Assembly (NCBI RefSeq): GCF_900177535.1
Contig: NZ_FXAJ01000017.1
Coordinates: forward strand, 1 to 38,716
Direction of reading: 5' to 3'
Length of the DNA stretch: 38,716 nt
Source of the DNA: Priestia filamentosa
GTDB taxonomy: Bacteria; Bacillota; Bacilli; Bacillales; Bacillaceae_H
A program made the translations under genes and the position numbers. Positions 18,243-25,968 of the stretch are shown piece after piece (position 1 is the first letter of the stretch; each line of letters opens with the position of its first letter). Under the pieces are notes generated by a model. The model did no database searches, was not told where the DNA came from, and saw nothing but the letters and a program-made list of their open reading frames with translations.

Positions 18243-18427
18243 TTGAGGGGACATTGAAGGAACGCGTATACCCACGAGGCCGACAGTGAGGGGATTTTAT
18301 ATCGACAAGGGCTCAACAGTATATCGACAGCAGGTCGACAGATTGGTGATTTTTGTGATATCACACTTTTTAAGGTGAAAAGGCTGTTTTGCTGGGCTTT
18401 GCCCAGCCTATCATCCCCCGATGATAG
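18243..18427 (+). other. Module copy A: phased 11-bp repeats, palindrome and twin hairpins
   Basis: Two adjacent TTGARGGRACR units (18243-18264), then CGACAG-type units at 18281, 18303, 18314, 18325 and 18336 (spacing 22, 11, 11, 11). Next comes the palindrome GTGATATCAC (18355-18364), hairpin GCTGGGC-TTT-GCCCAGC (18391-18407) and hairpin CTATCATC-CCCC-GATGATAG (18408-18427). The same order occurs inverted at 33393-33588 between the same two genes. It is probably a protein-binding cis site (origin, oriT or centromere); which one is unknown. Confidence 0.75.
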
Positions 18428-18495
18428 AAAAAACCCCTTATGCTCTTCTAACTTTTTGGGGTAGACCACTCAATCAAGAAGAGAGGATGAAGGAA

Positions 18496-18756
18496 ATGAA
18501 GGTTGAAATCAGAAATGTAGACCCTGTTATGGTGAAGAAAATCGAGGGGAGGGCGAAAGAAAAAGCGATCTCATGACAAGAGTTTTTAAAAGAACAAATT
18601 GAAAAGTTGGCTTTCTTTCGTGAACAAATCGATTGAGAACTTCATCCCGAAAACTTAATTAATAAGAACATCTAAATGATGTGAAAGTGTTCGGATTCCA
18701 TTCAACACTTTGATCGAACGTTATGCAAAATAATTGGGGAAGTCGAGGAACTGTGA
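18496..18756 (+). pseudogene. Module copy A: RHH gene, broken
   Basis: VEIRNVDPVMVKKIEGRAKEK parallels DILLRDIDPVAIKKIDELAK of the intact gene at 33042-33323. A TGA at 18574-18576 replaces the Arg codon of KGVSRQ, and after QIEKLAFFREQ the frame decays. A GAACTGTGATAACAAA junction at the end corresponds to the overlapping stop/start of the intact pair. Confidence 0.75.
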
Positions 18757-18852
18757 TAACAAAATAACCCATGATCACGCTAAGCGAAGACACCGATCCA
18801 CACCTTCAAGAGTAAGTACATGGCCGAACATAAATTTTGTTTTCCATGCGAG
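18753..18852 (+). pseudogene. Module copy A: orf136 5' fragment
   Basis: About 100 bases align with the start of the gene at 32635-33045 (CCTTCAAGA, ATGGC-GAACATAAA, CGTTTTCCA). The homology stops at a G-run and the sequence switches to a RacA-like gene. This marks a recombination join. Confidence 0.65.
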
Positions 18853-18859
18853 GGGGGTG

Positions 18860-19420
18860 TTGAATGAACCAGCTTACTGGGGACGAGAAGGAGCAGAAGC
18901 TTTAGGTAGTAGTAGTATAAGAAAATATTGTATTGCATTAGAAAAATTCGGTCATGTTTTTACAAAAGGGTTGAACAACAGTAGAGCATTCCTCGAACAA
19001 GATATTACTTTATTAAGATGGATGAAAGATCTTATTCATACTAAAGGTGTAACAACTAATGATGCTGCAGAGGTTGTATTATCAACAGTTAAAGAGGAAC
19101 CTCGAACAGAAGTTGTTCGAGGTGAACAACCTTTAGTAATAGAAGAGTTGAACAGTATTCGAACGGCGTTCGAACAGCAAAAGGAATTTAATATACAACT
19201 AATTAGTGAATTAAAATTATTAAGAGAAGACTCTAACAGAAAGTTTGAACAGCAACAAAAGTATATTGAATCTTTGAAGCAACAATTATATAAAGAGAGA
19301 GAATATCAAGAACAAAGGGATCAACAATTAACTACAATAGCTAAAGATATACTTGATACAAAGAAAATGGTTGCTACAAGTAAAGAACAAGGTTTCCTTA
19401 GTCGTTTATTTAAAAGATAA
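18860..19420 (+). CDS. MerR/RacA-like DUF3967-type protein, rearranged copy
   Basis: 186 residues: an N-terminal MerR-like winged helix (LNEPAYWGREGAEALGSSSI), an Arg/Glu linker, a long coiled coil (about 100-170) and a basic tail FLSRLFKR. It is about 90% identical by eye to the intact gene at 35109-35675, but two residues are missing in the recognition-helix region (six bases), and its own promoter and ribosome site were replaced by orf136 debris. In-frame TTG 18860 aligns with the paralog start. Function by analogy to RacA: DNA anchoring or segregation. Probably no longer expressed normally. Confidence 0.6.
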   Translation: MNEPAYWGREGAEALGSSSIRKYCIALEKFGHVFTKGLNNSRAFLEQDITLLRWMKDLIHTKGVTTNDAAEVVLSTVKEEPRTEVVRGEQPLVIEELNSIRTAFEQQKEFNIQLISELKLLREDSNRKFEQQQKYIESLKQQLYKEREYQEQRDQQLTTIAKDILDTKKMVATSKEQGFLSRLFKR

Positions 19421-19611
19421 CCTAACTGGAAATAAATTACTTTTATTGTTATTTATGCTTTATTTATAAGTACAGTAGGGATAATTAATAGGAAATATAA
19501 ATAAAAAAGCAGGTATGAAATTAAAGATGTAATTTTTTAGTGTTACAAGAACAAACAGCGTTTGAACGGGTCGAACAGCCAAACGATTTCAGTATATATT
19601 GAATGGATTAT

Positions 19612-20463
19612 GGTGCAAAAACTTTAAAATACCTGAAAGTAATCTCCCAAACTTGGACATACTGATACTAGTACTCTAAAAAAGGACGTGATCAGTATGG
19701 AAAAGCAAAACCTATTCAAATGGAAGTACTATCAGCCTGATATGGTTTTATTAACAGTAAGATGGTACCTACGGTTTAACCTCAGTTTTCGTGATTTGGT
19801 GGAAATGATGGAGGAACGAGGTTTATTTATCGCCCACACCACCATTATGCGTTGGGTTCATCAATATGGTCCTGAATTAGACGAAAGAGTACGACGCCAT
19901 ATTGAGACAACCAATGACTCCTGGGGAGTCATTGAAACGTATGTGAAAGTAAAAGGTCAATGGATGTATTTGTATCGTGCAGTCGATTCAGAAGGGAATA
20001 CCATTGATTTTCATCTAAGTGAATCAAGAGATAAACAAGCAGCTAAGCGATTTTTCAAGAAAGCCCTAGCTGCTTCTCATATTTGTAAACCTCGTGTCAT
20101 AACAATTGATAAAAATACAGCCTATCCTGTAGCGATTCAAAAGTTAAAAAAAGAGAAACGTATGCCTGAAGGCATACAAATAAGGCAAGTTAGATATCTC
20201 AATAATATAGAAGAACAAGATCACCGTTTCATTAAGAAACGTGTGCGTTCTATGTAGGGATTCAAGTCGTATGAAACAACTACTTCTATATTGAGTGGTG
20301 TTGAAGCTATGCATGTGATAAAAAAGAGGCAGGTTCACCAACAGCAGATGAAGTCTGCCCAAAATCAAAAAGAATTCATCCATAAACTGTTTGGACTAGC
20401 TGCTTAATCCTCAAATTCGAAAGAAATGAATGGCTCTATGCTTTTAGTAAATGTTTTTGCACC
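19612..20463 (+). mobile_element. IS240-like (IS6 family) element
   Basis: GGTGCAAAAAC (19612-19622) and its inverse GTTTTTGCACC (20453-20463) are the ends; the outer bases of the right end continue AGAACC. The enclosed transposase is full length but has a stop. Its upstream leader (TTGGACATACTGATACTAGT) is identical to that of the copy at the right window edge. The 190 bases before it carry a degraded GAACA/TTGAAC motif cluster. Confidence 0.85.
19697..20407 (+). pseudogene. IS240-like transposase with nonsense codon
   Basis: The frame MEKQNLFKWKYYQPDMVLLT runs 236 codons to TAA at 20405-20407, with TAG at 20255-20257 where KKRVRSM*GFKSYETTTSIL shows that one codon (probably TTG Leu) mutated. 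ATG 19697 is chosen over GTG 19688 by comparison with the edge copy. The usual first catalytic Asp (DETYxKxKG) is Ile here (GVIETYVKVKG). Later motifs HRFIKKRVR and MHVIKKRQVHQQQ are present. Inactive. Confidence 0.88.
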
Positions 20464-20500
20464 AGAACCGACACATAGACCGTAACAAAAGAGTTTTGTG

Positions 20501-20556
20501 TATCTCGAACAGCGCGAACAACCTTTTAACCAACCAAAGTGGTTCCATAGATAGAA
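20501..20556 (+). pseudogene. Fragment of the module's zinc-ribbon gene
   Basis: Reads YLEQREQPFNQPKWFHR, matching YLEQCEQPFNQLKYFHT in the gene at 32049-32471. It shows that copy A once carried the same gene order as copy B before the RacA-like gene and IS240 entered. Confidence 0.65.
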
Positions 20557-20593
20557 TTGCAAGGCTATTTTTATATTAGTCTAAAGACTTAAA

Positions 20594-20678
20594 GATTACC
20601 TCAAGGTAATCAGTTTACAAGATAAGTACAAAGACCTGTTACACTATCTACAACGCAAAAATAAGTAACAGGTCTTTG
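20594..20678 (+). terminator. Two consecutive hairpins
   Basis: GATTACC-TCAA-GGTAATC (20594-20611) is a perfect small hairpin. CAAAGACCTGTTAC (20629-20642) pairs perfectly with GTAACAGGTCTTTG (20665-20678), followed by ATTTC. They probably mark the end of the decayed transcript. Confidence 0.6.
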
Positions 20679-20689
20679 ATTTCAAAGGA

Positions 20690-21035
20690 GGTATGGGCTT
20701 AATATATCTTATGCAAGTAACTTAAAAGAGCTTGTACAACTGCCTATTAAATCAATAAAAACATAGAATTGGACAAAGGTTGATTATTTATGTGACCGCC
20801 AAGGTTACGTGAACACTTTATGCTAAATAAGAGTTAACACTTTTCTGGAAAATAGCACGTGTCCATCGTCACTTGACATGGAGCCTCTACGTACTGATGT
20901 TTTAAAAAAAGTCCGTCATAACAAGGGTTATGCTGCCTACATAAGGCTATCATGTACGCCTCTCCATATAAAGTGCACGTCTTTAACTGGAAAAAAAGTG
21001 TTCACACTAAATTAGCAAAATTTGTTCACTTTTAT
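20690..21035 (+). other. Degenerate coding-like stretch before ISL3
   Basis: AAAGGAGG followed by ATG (20693) looks like a former gene start, and one frame reads YASNLKELVQLPIKSIKT, then stops interrupt it (NWTKVDYLCDRQGYVNTLC). I do not recognise the ancestor. The ISL3 copy is inserted at its end. Confidence 0.3.
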
Positions 21036-22718
21036 GGCTCTTTCTCACTTTTGGTGAAGGTACTTTAAAGATGATATAGTGAAATAAAAAGGAGAGAATC
21101 GCAACATGCCTTTTTCCTCTTTCACTAACATAGAATACTTACGCGTTATACAAGAAGATCAATCTTATATGTATCTAGTAAAATCTAAAAGTTCTTCTTG
21201 CATATGTCCTTCTTGTCATACTCTATCTCACCGTATTCACAGCCGATATGTTCGGTCTCTTCAGGATGTGCCGGCGTATGGAAAATCAACGTATATACAA
21301 ATACAAACGCGTAAGTTTTTTTGCGATGAATGTAGTTGCCCACAGGCTATTTTCACAGAAAGATTTACTTGGTTAGGGACCTATCAGCGAAAAACAAAAC
21401 GTTTACAAGAGATGTTGAAGTCGATTGCCCTATCTACGAGCTGTAAAGTAGCATCTCGGCTGTCTAAGCACCTAGGTATTGTAACCGGTCATCACACACT
21501 TTTACGCCTTCTTCATAAATTGAAACTGCCTTCTTATGAACCGCCGGTTCATATTGGTATCGATGACTTTGCATTCAAGAAACGTTGTCGTTACGGTACG
21601 ATTATTATCAATCAAGAAACCAGAAGACCCATCGCTATTTTAAATGGTAGAGATAAAGAAACAGTAGTAAAATGGCTCGAACAGCACCCTACTATTCAAA
21701 CTGTCACTCGAGATGGTTCTTCAACATACGCTAAGGCTATTTCTCAAGCACTTCCTCATGCTTATCAGATTACGGACCGTTGGCATATACTGAAAGGTTT
21801 GTTTACAGCAATTAGAGAGACCTTACAACAATCCTTTCCTTCTATGTGGAGAAAAACAGAATATAAAAATCATACACCAGAACCACTTATTATCCGCAAG
21901 ACAGACATTCAACGCAACCTGTATGCAGAACAGGTTTGGCAGCGTAGCTTAGAAGTGAAAGAATGGAAAACTAAAGGGAAATCCATTGCTCGGATTTCTC
22001 GTCATATGAATATCTCTCGCAATACGGTCTACAAAGATTTGAGACGCAAGAAAAAAGAGCCTATTAGTCGTGCGCGTCTATTAGATCCATTTCTGGATCA
22101 ATTACGCCAATGGAACATAGATGGATGGACGACAAATGATATGGAGCAAGAACTTAGAAAGATAGGCTATACAGGATGTCGCTCTACTTTAAATGAAGCG
22201 ATTTCGAGAATTCGCCATGAATATAGAGCATGTGCCACGACGCATTCCCTGTCTCGCGCCTCCTTACTATGGAAAATATGGAGTGAAAAAAATAAGGACT
22301 GGTTAGACTCATTACCTTCGGCATGTTTAGAAGAGTTTCCACTTATACCTCAATTATTCGAAGTTACACAGAGTTTTAGAAAGATCATGAGTAAACGCCA
22401 CAATCAAGACATACCTACCTGGATAGAAACATGTAAAATCTATTCATTTCCAGCTCTCAACACCTTTATAACCTATATAGAAAAGGATTTACAAGGGGTA
22501 ATGGCTGCTTGTGTTGACCCTTTAAGTAATGGGCTATGTGAAGGACATATACATCGTGTAAAAATGTTAAAACGTATGATGTATGGTCGTGCAAGTGATG
22601 AATTGTTGAAAAAACGAGTGCTCCTGCCATTACTATAGATGGAATTATTTTTTCAAAAAAACAATGTATACCTTTCACATATGGTCACGTTTGTCTTCAC
22701 CAAAAGTGAGAAAGAGCC
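21036..22718 (+). mobile_element. ISL3-family insertion, intact, with 8-bp target duplication
   Basis: Perfect 24-bp inverted repeats (21036-21059 and 22695-22718; outer bases GGCTCTTTCTCACTTTTGG) enclose a complete transposase. ACTTTTAT flanks both sides (21028-21035 and 22719-22726), the 8-bp duplication typical of ISL3. Perfect ends and duplication indicate recent insertion. Confidence 0.93.
21106..22638 (+). CDS. ISL3-family transposase
   Basis: 510 residues, full length. N-terminal zinc finger (CICPSCHTLSHRIHSRYVR, FFCDECSCPQAIF), then the DDE domain: IGIDDFAFKKRCRYGTI (first Asp), VTRDGSSTYAKAI (second Asp), an inserted HTH (GKSIARISRHMNISRNTVYK) and CEGHIHRVKMLKRMMYGRA (Glu). GGAGAG ahead of ATG 21106 is a good start. 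No lesion seen. Confidence 0.92.
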   Translation: MPFSSFTNIEYLRVIQEDQSYMYLVKSKSSSCICPSCHTLSHRIHSRYVRSLQDVPAYGKSTYIQIQTRKFFCDECSCPQAIFTERFTWLGTYQRKTKRLQEMLKSIALSTSCKVASRLSKHLGIVTGHHTLLRLLHKLKLPSYEPPVHIGIDDFAFKKRCRYGTIIINQETRRPIAILNGRDKETVVKWLEQHPTIQTVTRDGSSTYAKAISQALPHAYQITDRWHILKGLFTAIRETLQQSFPSMWRKTEYKNHTPEPLIIRKTDIQRNLYAEQVWQRSLEVKEWKTKGKSIARISRHMNISRNTVYKDLRRKKKEPISRARLLDPFLDQLRQWNIDGWTTNDMEQELRKIGYTGCRSTLNEAISRIRHEYRACATTHSLSRASLLWKIWSEKNKDWLDSLPSACLEEFPLIPQLFEVTQSFRKIMSKRHNQDIPTWIETCKIYSFPALNTFITYIEKDLQGVMAACVDPLSNGLCEGHIHRVKMLKRMMYGRASDELLKKRVLLPLL

Positions 22719-22763
22719 ACTTTTATTTAGCAGTCACATTTAAGATATTAGTAATTTAGTACA

Positions 22764-22791
22764 AACACTTCTATGGCTTGTACATATCCTA
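22764..22791 (+). promoter_or_regulatory. SigK-like promoter of the YjcZ-type gene
   Basis: AACA (22764-22767), 15 bases, then CATATCCTA (22783-22791) fits the sigma-K consensus mACm / CATAnnnTA closely, 28 bases before the start codon. Confidence 0.45.
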
Positions 22792-22818
22792 AAGTATCAA
22801 GACTATGGAGGTGAAAAT

Positions 22819-22899
22819 ATGAATAGTTTTGCTTTGATTGTTGTATTGTTTATTTTACTAATTATTGTTGGTGCTTCTGGTAACTTCTTCGGTGCCTAG
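22819..22899 (+). CDS. YjcZ-type sporulation peptide
   Basis: A 26-residue peptide behind GGAGGTG: MNSFALIVVLFILLIIVGAS followed by GNFFGA. The FALIVVLFILLIIVGAS core is characteristic of the YjcZ family of tiny sporulation proteins, which are a single hydrophobic helix. It has its own sigma-K-like promoter and a terminator downstream. It is short but very characteristic. Confidence 0.85.
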   Translation: MNSFALIVVLFILLIIVGASGNFFGA

Positions 22900-23013
22900 A
22901 TATCATCCTTTTTAGTCTAAGTATTATTTATCATATTGCAAAAAAATGACTAGATTTATATAAAGGAAATTCTATAGATAATATTTATAAAAGCTTTTAG
23001 TAATTACTTTTAT

Positions 23014-23058
23014 AAACATAGAGAGACCTTCTTTTTAGGAGATTTCCCTATGTTTTTT
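23014..23058 (+). terminator. Terminator after YjcZ-type gene
   Basis: AAACATAG (23014-23021) pairs with CTATGTTT (23048-23055), with further partial pairing inside, followed by TTTT. Confidence 0.7.
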
Positions 23059-23177
23059 TGTTTTTAATACTTTTAGTATTCTATTCTTTATTAAATTTAG
23101 TTACATAGTACAAGTACAAATTTGTTAGAAGAATACTAATAAAATGTAGTTAAATTTATTAAAAGGGGAAAAACTAT

Positions 23178-23477
23178 ATGAGTTGGGATGAAATGATATT
23201 TAATAAATGTAACGATGATAGAAGAAGACATGAAGATAAAAGAAACTTTTTTGAAGATAACCTGTCTTGTGGAAGAAATAGAAACAATAATGAGGATAGA
23301 GAACAAGATAATAAAGGGGATTTAAATTTCACAGGAAAAGGAAGAAAATCTCTATTTGGTTTGACAGTTGGAGCTACAGTAAATGTTTCTTTATCCAATG
23401 GACTTGAGCTTGAAAGTATTTTCCAAGGTATCGTAGGTGACTTTACTTCCAAAATTCCCACCACCTTTTCTCTTTAG
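23178..23477 (+). CDS. hypothetical, possibly spore-coat-related protein
   Basis: 99 residues behind AAGGGG. The N-terminal half is highly charged (DDRRRHEDKRNFFEDN) with two Cys; the C-terminal half (FGLTVGATVNVSLSNGLELE, FQGIVGDF) resembles small beta-barrel coat domains in which a loop of a ligand-like strand is followed by GIVGDF. That resemblance is weak. Its place next to a sporulation peptide supports a spore role, but the function is not known. The ending SKIPTTFSL may be truncated; the gene abuts the end of the convergent RacA-like gene by ten bases. Confidence 0.5.
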   Translation: MSWDEMIFNKCNDDRRRHEDKRNFFEDNLSCGRNRNNNEDREQDNKGDLNFTGKGRKSLFGLTVGATVNVSLSNGLELESIFQGIVGDFTSKIPTTFSL

Positions 23478-23486
23478 TAACAGCTG

Positions 23487-23936
23487 TTATTTTTTTGGAT
23501 TTTGTATTTCCTGGAGTGTTTCTAAAAGCAATTTATTATGATAATCTAATTTTTCTTCAATATTCTTTAAGCGTTCTACCCGTTCTAGCAACTGTCCTTG
23601 AACCTTTAAATTATTCCTTATCTTAGATCCGTTCTCTTGGAGAACAAGTGGCGTTCTTTCGCCATTATCGCTATCATTCTTAATCATATTTTCACTATGA
23701 TGTTTTGCCAAAGTAACCTTTACAGTACTTTCCAAATTCATACCACTTTCCTGTAAAAGTAATTTTATATCCTCTAAAACAACAATATCTTTCTGAATAA
23801 ATGCTCTACTATTTCTTACACCTTTTGTAAAAGTATAGCCTTCTTTTTCTAAAGCAATGCACCATTTTCTAAGCGTGCTGTCACCTACTTTTAACATCTC
23901 TGAAACTTCTTTTGTCCCAAACGCTCTTTCATTCAT
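23487..23936 (-). CDS. MerR/RacA-like DUF3967-type protein (divergent paralog)
   Basis: 149 residues. N-terminal MerR-type HTH (GTKEVSEMLKVGDSTLRKWC), then ALEKEGYTFTKGVRNSRAFI as in the two other paralogs (ALEKFGHVFTKGSNNSRAFL), a variable linker and a C-terminal coiled coil LERVERLKNIEEKLDYHNKL. Such proteins resemble RacA, which bridges origins to the cell pole. ATG 23936 is preferred over GTG 23945 for spacing from GGGGGTG. It is divergent from the winged-helix gene at 24387, a pairing that suggests partition plus replication. It carries its own dyads upstream and inside. Confidence 0.75.
   Translation of the reverse strand: MNERAFGTKEVSEMLKVGDSTLRKWCIALEKEGYTFTKGVRNSRAFIQKDIVVLEDIKLLLQESGMNLESTVKVTLAKHHSENMIKNDSDNGERTPLVLQENGSKIRNNLKVQGQLLERVERLKNIEEKLDYHNKLLLETLQEIQNPKK
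23631..23645. promoter_or_regulatory. Dyad inside the RacA-like gene
   Basis: GTTCTCTTGGAGAAC has six-base perfect arms around TTG and lies within the coding region, in the linker after the HTH domain. It differs at one position from the dyad upstream of the same gene (23954-23968). Confidence 0.6.
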
Positions 23937-23953
23937 ACGGATCACCCCCGAGC

Positions 23954-23968
23954 GTTCTCTTGAAGAAC
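23954..23968. promoter_or_regulatory. Dyad upstream of the RacA-like gene
   Basis: GTTCTCTTGAAGAAC lies 18 bases ahead of the start codon and matches the intragenic dyad at 14 of 15 positions. It is a likely binding site of the encoded protein. Confidence 0.6.
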
Positions 23969-24084
23969 AGTTCTACATATATGGATAAATCCCTGTATAC
24001 AATTAAAGGACAAACCTTATAGCATGTATCTCAGTTAATTATTGCATTTATTCTCTAAATCATTCGACATATGAAAAAATTACC

Positions 24085-24113
24085 TTGTAATCTACCCCAT
24101 AACCATTTAAAAT
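24085..24113 (+). promoter_or_regulatory. SigA-type promoter for the winged-helix gene leader
   Basis: TTGTAA (24085-24090), exactly 17 bases, TAAAAT (24108-24113). It would start a leader of about 265 bases ahead of the ATG at 24387. Confidence 0.6.
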
Positions 24114-24134
24114 AGGTATCAAATAAATGAACGG

Positions 24135-24250
24135 ACAATAAAAAGAGAGCCCAGACTATAGTGGTGAGGCGGCAACCTCCCTACTACGGTCGATGTGAAC
24201 GCACCACATCAACACTAATCCAGACTCTCTTGAAAACACATTTTTTGTAT
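24135..24250 (-). ncRNA. Candidate antisense (counter-transcript) RNA
   Basis: From a good minus-strand promoter (24285-24257) a transcript of about 110 bases would cover a multi-stem structure closed by AAGAGAG/CTCTCTT (24143-24149 with 24225-24231). Inside are an 11-bp stem with loop (24157-24187) and GATGTG/CACATC (24192-24197, 24205-24210). On the minus strand the closing stem is followed by TTTTTATT, an intrinsic terminator. It is complementary to the leader of the downstream gene, as in plasmids whose rep genes are controlled by counter-transcripts. Confidence 0.6.
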
Positions 24251-24256
24251 GTTGCT

Positions 24257-24285
24257 ATTTTACAATGTACAGGGATGTTTTTCAA
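24257..24285 (-). promoter_or_regulatory. SigA-type promoter of the antisense RNA
   Basis: On the minus strand TTGAAA (24285-24280), 17 bases, TAAAAT (24262-24257): five of six matches in each box at ideal spacing. Confidence 0.65.
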
Positions 24286-24305
24286 GAGTGAATTCTCGGT
24301 TTTTT

Positions 24306-24356
24306 CGTCTAATGTTGGAAGACGTTGTTGATGCACACATCGATAGCGTCTTTTTG
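24306..24356 (+). terminator. Leader attenuator with competing antiterminator stem
   Basis: AAGACG (24319-24324) and CGTCTT (24347-24352) close a hairpin also containing GTTGATG/CATCGAT, followed by TTTTT, just 18 bases before the ribosome site. An earlier CGTCT (24306-24310) can pair with the same AGACG arm and would prevent the terminator. This is the layout of transcriptional attenuation. Confidence 0.6.
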
Positions 24357-24386
24357 TTGTTCCGAAACCAAAGGAGAGCAACTATT

Positions 24387-25271
24387 ATGGCGAAAAGTAA
24401 AATTGATGTAGTGATTGACAAAATTGACAAATCCGAATATGCAACATTTCAATCCATGGAAGAATTACGCGAAGCTGTAAATATACATGCACATACGATT
24501 CAAGATAGTAATCTACGTCCAAGCACGAAACGAAAGTTAATCAGTTTATTAGATTACTTGCGTGATCACTCACGTGTTTATTTTGGTCTTTCTTTTAGAA
24601 GAAGAAGTATTATTGCGGAACACTTTGGCGTCAACAAAGCAGATACAGTAGGCGAATGGCTTAAACGACTTTCTGATATGGGAATCGTACGGATCATACC
24701 AACCAAACGATCACGTGATATGAAACAGACGGTGAATTTAGTGCAAATCTTACCTCCGTCACAAACGACAAATGGAGATAAACAGGTACAAGGAGAAGAG
24801 AAAATCGAGCACCTTGAAGACAATACTCTTATTAAGACAAATACTAAAGATCATAGTATACGTAAAGAAGATACATACGAGGAAGTTTATCCATCATACA
24901 TCCCTCATAAATTTGTTATGCTTGTAAAACCATTGTTTCCTAACGTAAAGAAAGTATATGAGTTATTTGGGAAAGTAAGATTAGCTTACTTAAAGTCTAC
25001 TGTTGAGAAGCCTTTGGAAGATTTGGAATCTATCACTCTTACAGCTATTTCTGATGCTCTGTCTGCGTTGAAGTTACGTCGCATAAAGAAAGGTTATTCT
25101 TACGAGGCTTTAAAGGGTTATCTGTATGGAACTGCTTATTGTTTGTTTTTAGAAGAAAAACGCCGTGAAAATGTACGTAGGGACCCAACATTACTTATTA
25201 ACTTTTTGAATACCAAACCCAAGAAAAGTATATTAGTCAAAAAAATAGAATCGCTCAGTACCCCTTGGTGA
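24387..25271 (+). CDS. Winged-helix protein, candidate plasmid replication initiator
   Basis: 294 residues starting at ATG 24387 behind AAAGGAG. Residues about 45-120 look like a winged helix (FRRRSIIAEHFGVNKADTVG, LKRLSDMGIVRIIPTKRSRD). A polar linker (130-170) leads to a C-terminal domain with PHKFVMLVKPLFPNVKKVYE and ALKGYLYGTAYCLFLEEKRR. I cannot name the family with certainty; similar proteins occur on Bacillus plasmids. The dual-promoter attenuated leader argues for a dosage-controlled replication protein. An alternative is a transcription regulator. A small terminator follows at 25271. Confidence 0.6.
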   Translation: MAKSKIDVVIDKIDKSEYATFQSMEELREAVNIHAHTIQDSNLRPSTKRKLISLLDYLRDHSRVYFGLSFRRRSIIAEHFGVNKADTVGEWLKRLSDMGIVRIIPTKRSRDMKQTVNLVQILPPSQTTNGDKQVQGEEKIEHLEDNTLIKTNTKDHSIRKEDTYEEVYPSYIPHKFVMLVKPLFPNVKKVYELFGKVRLAYLKSTVEKPLEDLESITLTAISDALSALKLRRIKKGYSYEALKGYLYGTAYCLFLEEKRRENVRRDPTLLINFLNTKPKKSILVKKIESLSTPW

Positions 25272-25293
25272 CTATACCTGTTGTATAGTTTTT
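25271..25293 (+). terminator. Terminator after winged-helix gene
   Basis: ACTATAC (25271-25277) and GTATAGT (25283-25289) with TTTTT following; the stem begins at the stop codon of the gene. Confidence 0.65.
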
Positions 25294-25435
25294 GAGATTA
25301 TTAATTTTATAATTTAATATTAGGGTTATATATTTTAGCTGGTTATGATGTAATTACTCCGAGAAATTGTAATGAATCCTTAAACCTTAGATATACTGCT
25401 AACTAATACTACTAATTTCAAAAAGTATAATCAAT

Positions 25436-25945
25436 ATGGAAAGAGAAGTTCCCTTTAAATGGAAACATTATTACTTGGATATTATCTTATTAACGATAAG
25501 GTGATAACCGCGTTACAACCCTAGTTTTCCTGACTTAGAGGAAATGATGGCTTAAACGATCAAGATATCTAGGGTATCGTCATTGATTTGACAACGAAAT
25601 CCTAAACAATAAATGTTTCTTGGAAAGTAGATGTGAAAGTCAAAGGTCAATGAGGGGATTTGCAAGAGAATAGCCTAGATGTTCATCTAAGATAATCAAG
25701 ATATGAAGCAGCCAAGTACTTTTTCAAAAAACTTGGCTGCCTCATATCCTTGTATTATAACCGTAGATCAGAACCCGGTCTACTTCTTAGCGATTCAGGA
25801 CTTTTTTAAAAGAGTATACCTGGAGGTATCCAAGCGAGGTAAGTTAAATCTCCCAATGCTATATTATTTGGGTAATATAACAGTTACATTCTATATTAGG
25901 GGATGAGTCATATGAAACGAATACTCCTATATACTAGTGGAGACC
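25436..25945 (+). pseudogene. Degenerate IS240-like transposase relic
   Basis: ATGGAAAGAGAAGTTCCCTT at 25436 parallels the start of the IS240-like genes; later KNLAASYPCIITVDQNPVYF (25725-25785) parallels KALAASH...VITIDKNTAYP, and the end at 25905-25945 parallels GFKSYETTTSIL. It has many stops and shifts, similar in age to the relic at 8425. Confidence 0.75.
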
Positions 25946-25968
25946 GACCAAAGCTTATCTAAGAAATC

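Noticed and set aside
25703-25906. 67-codon ORF as a separate gene
   Set aside because: It is a readable piece of the degenerate IS240-like transposase at 25436-25945.
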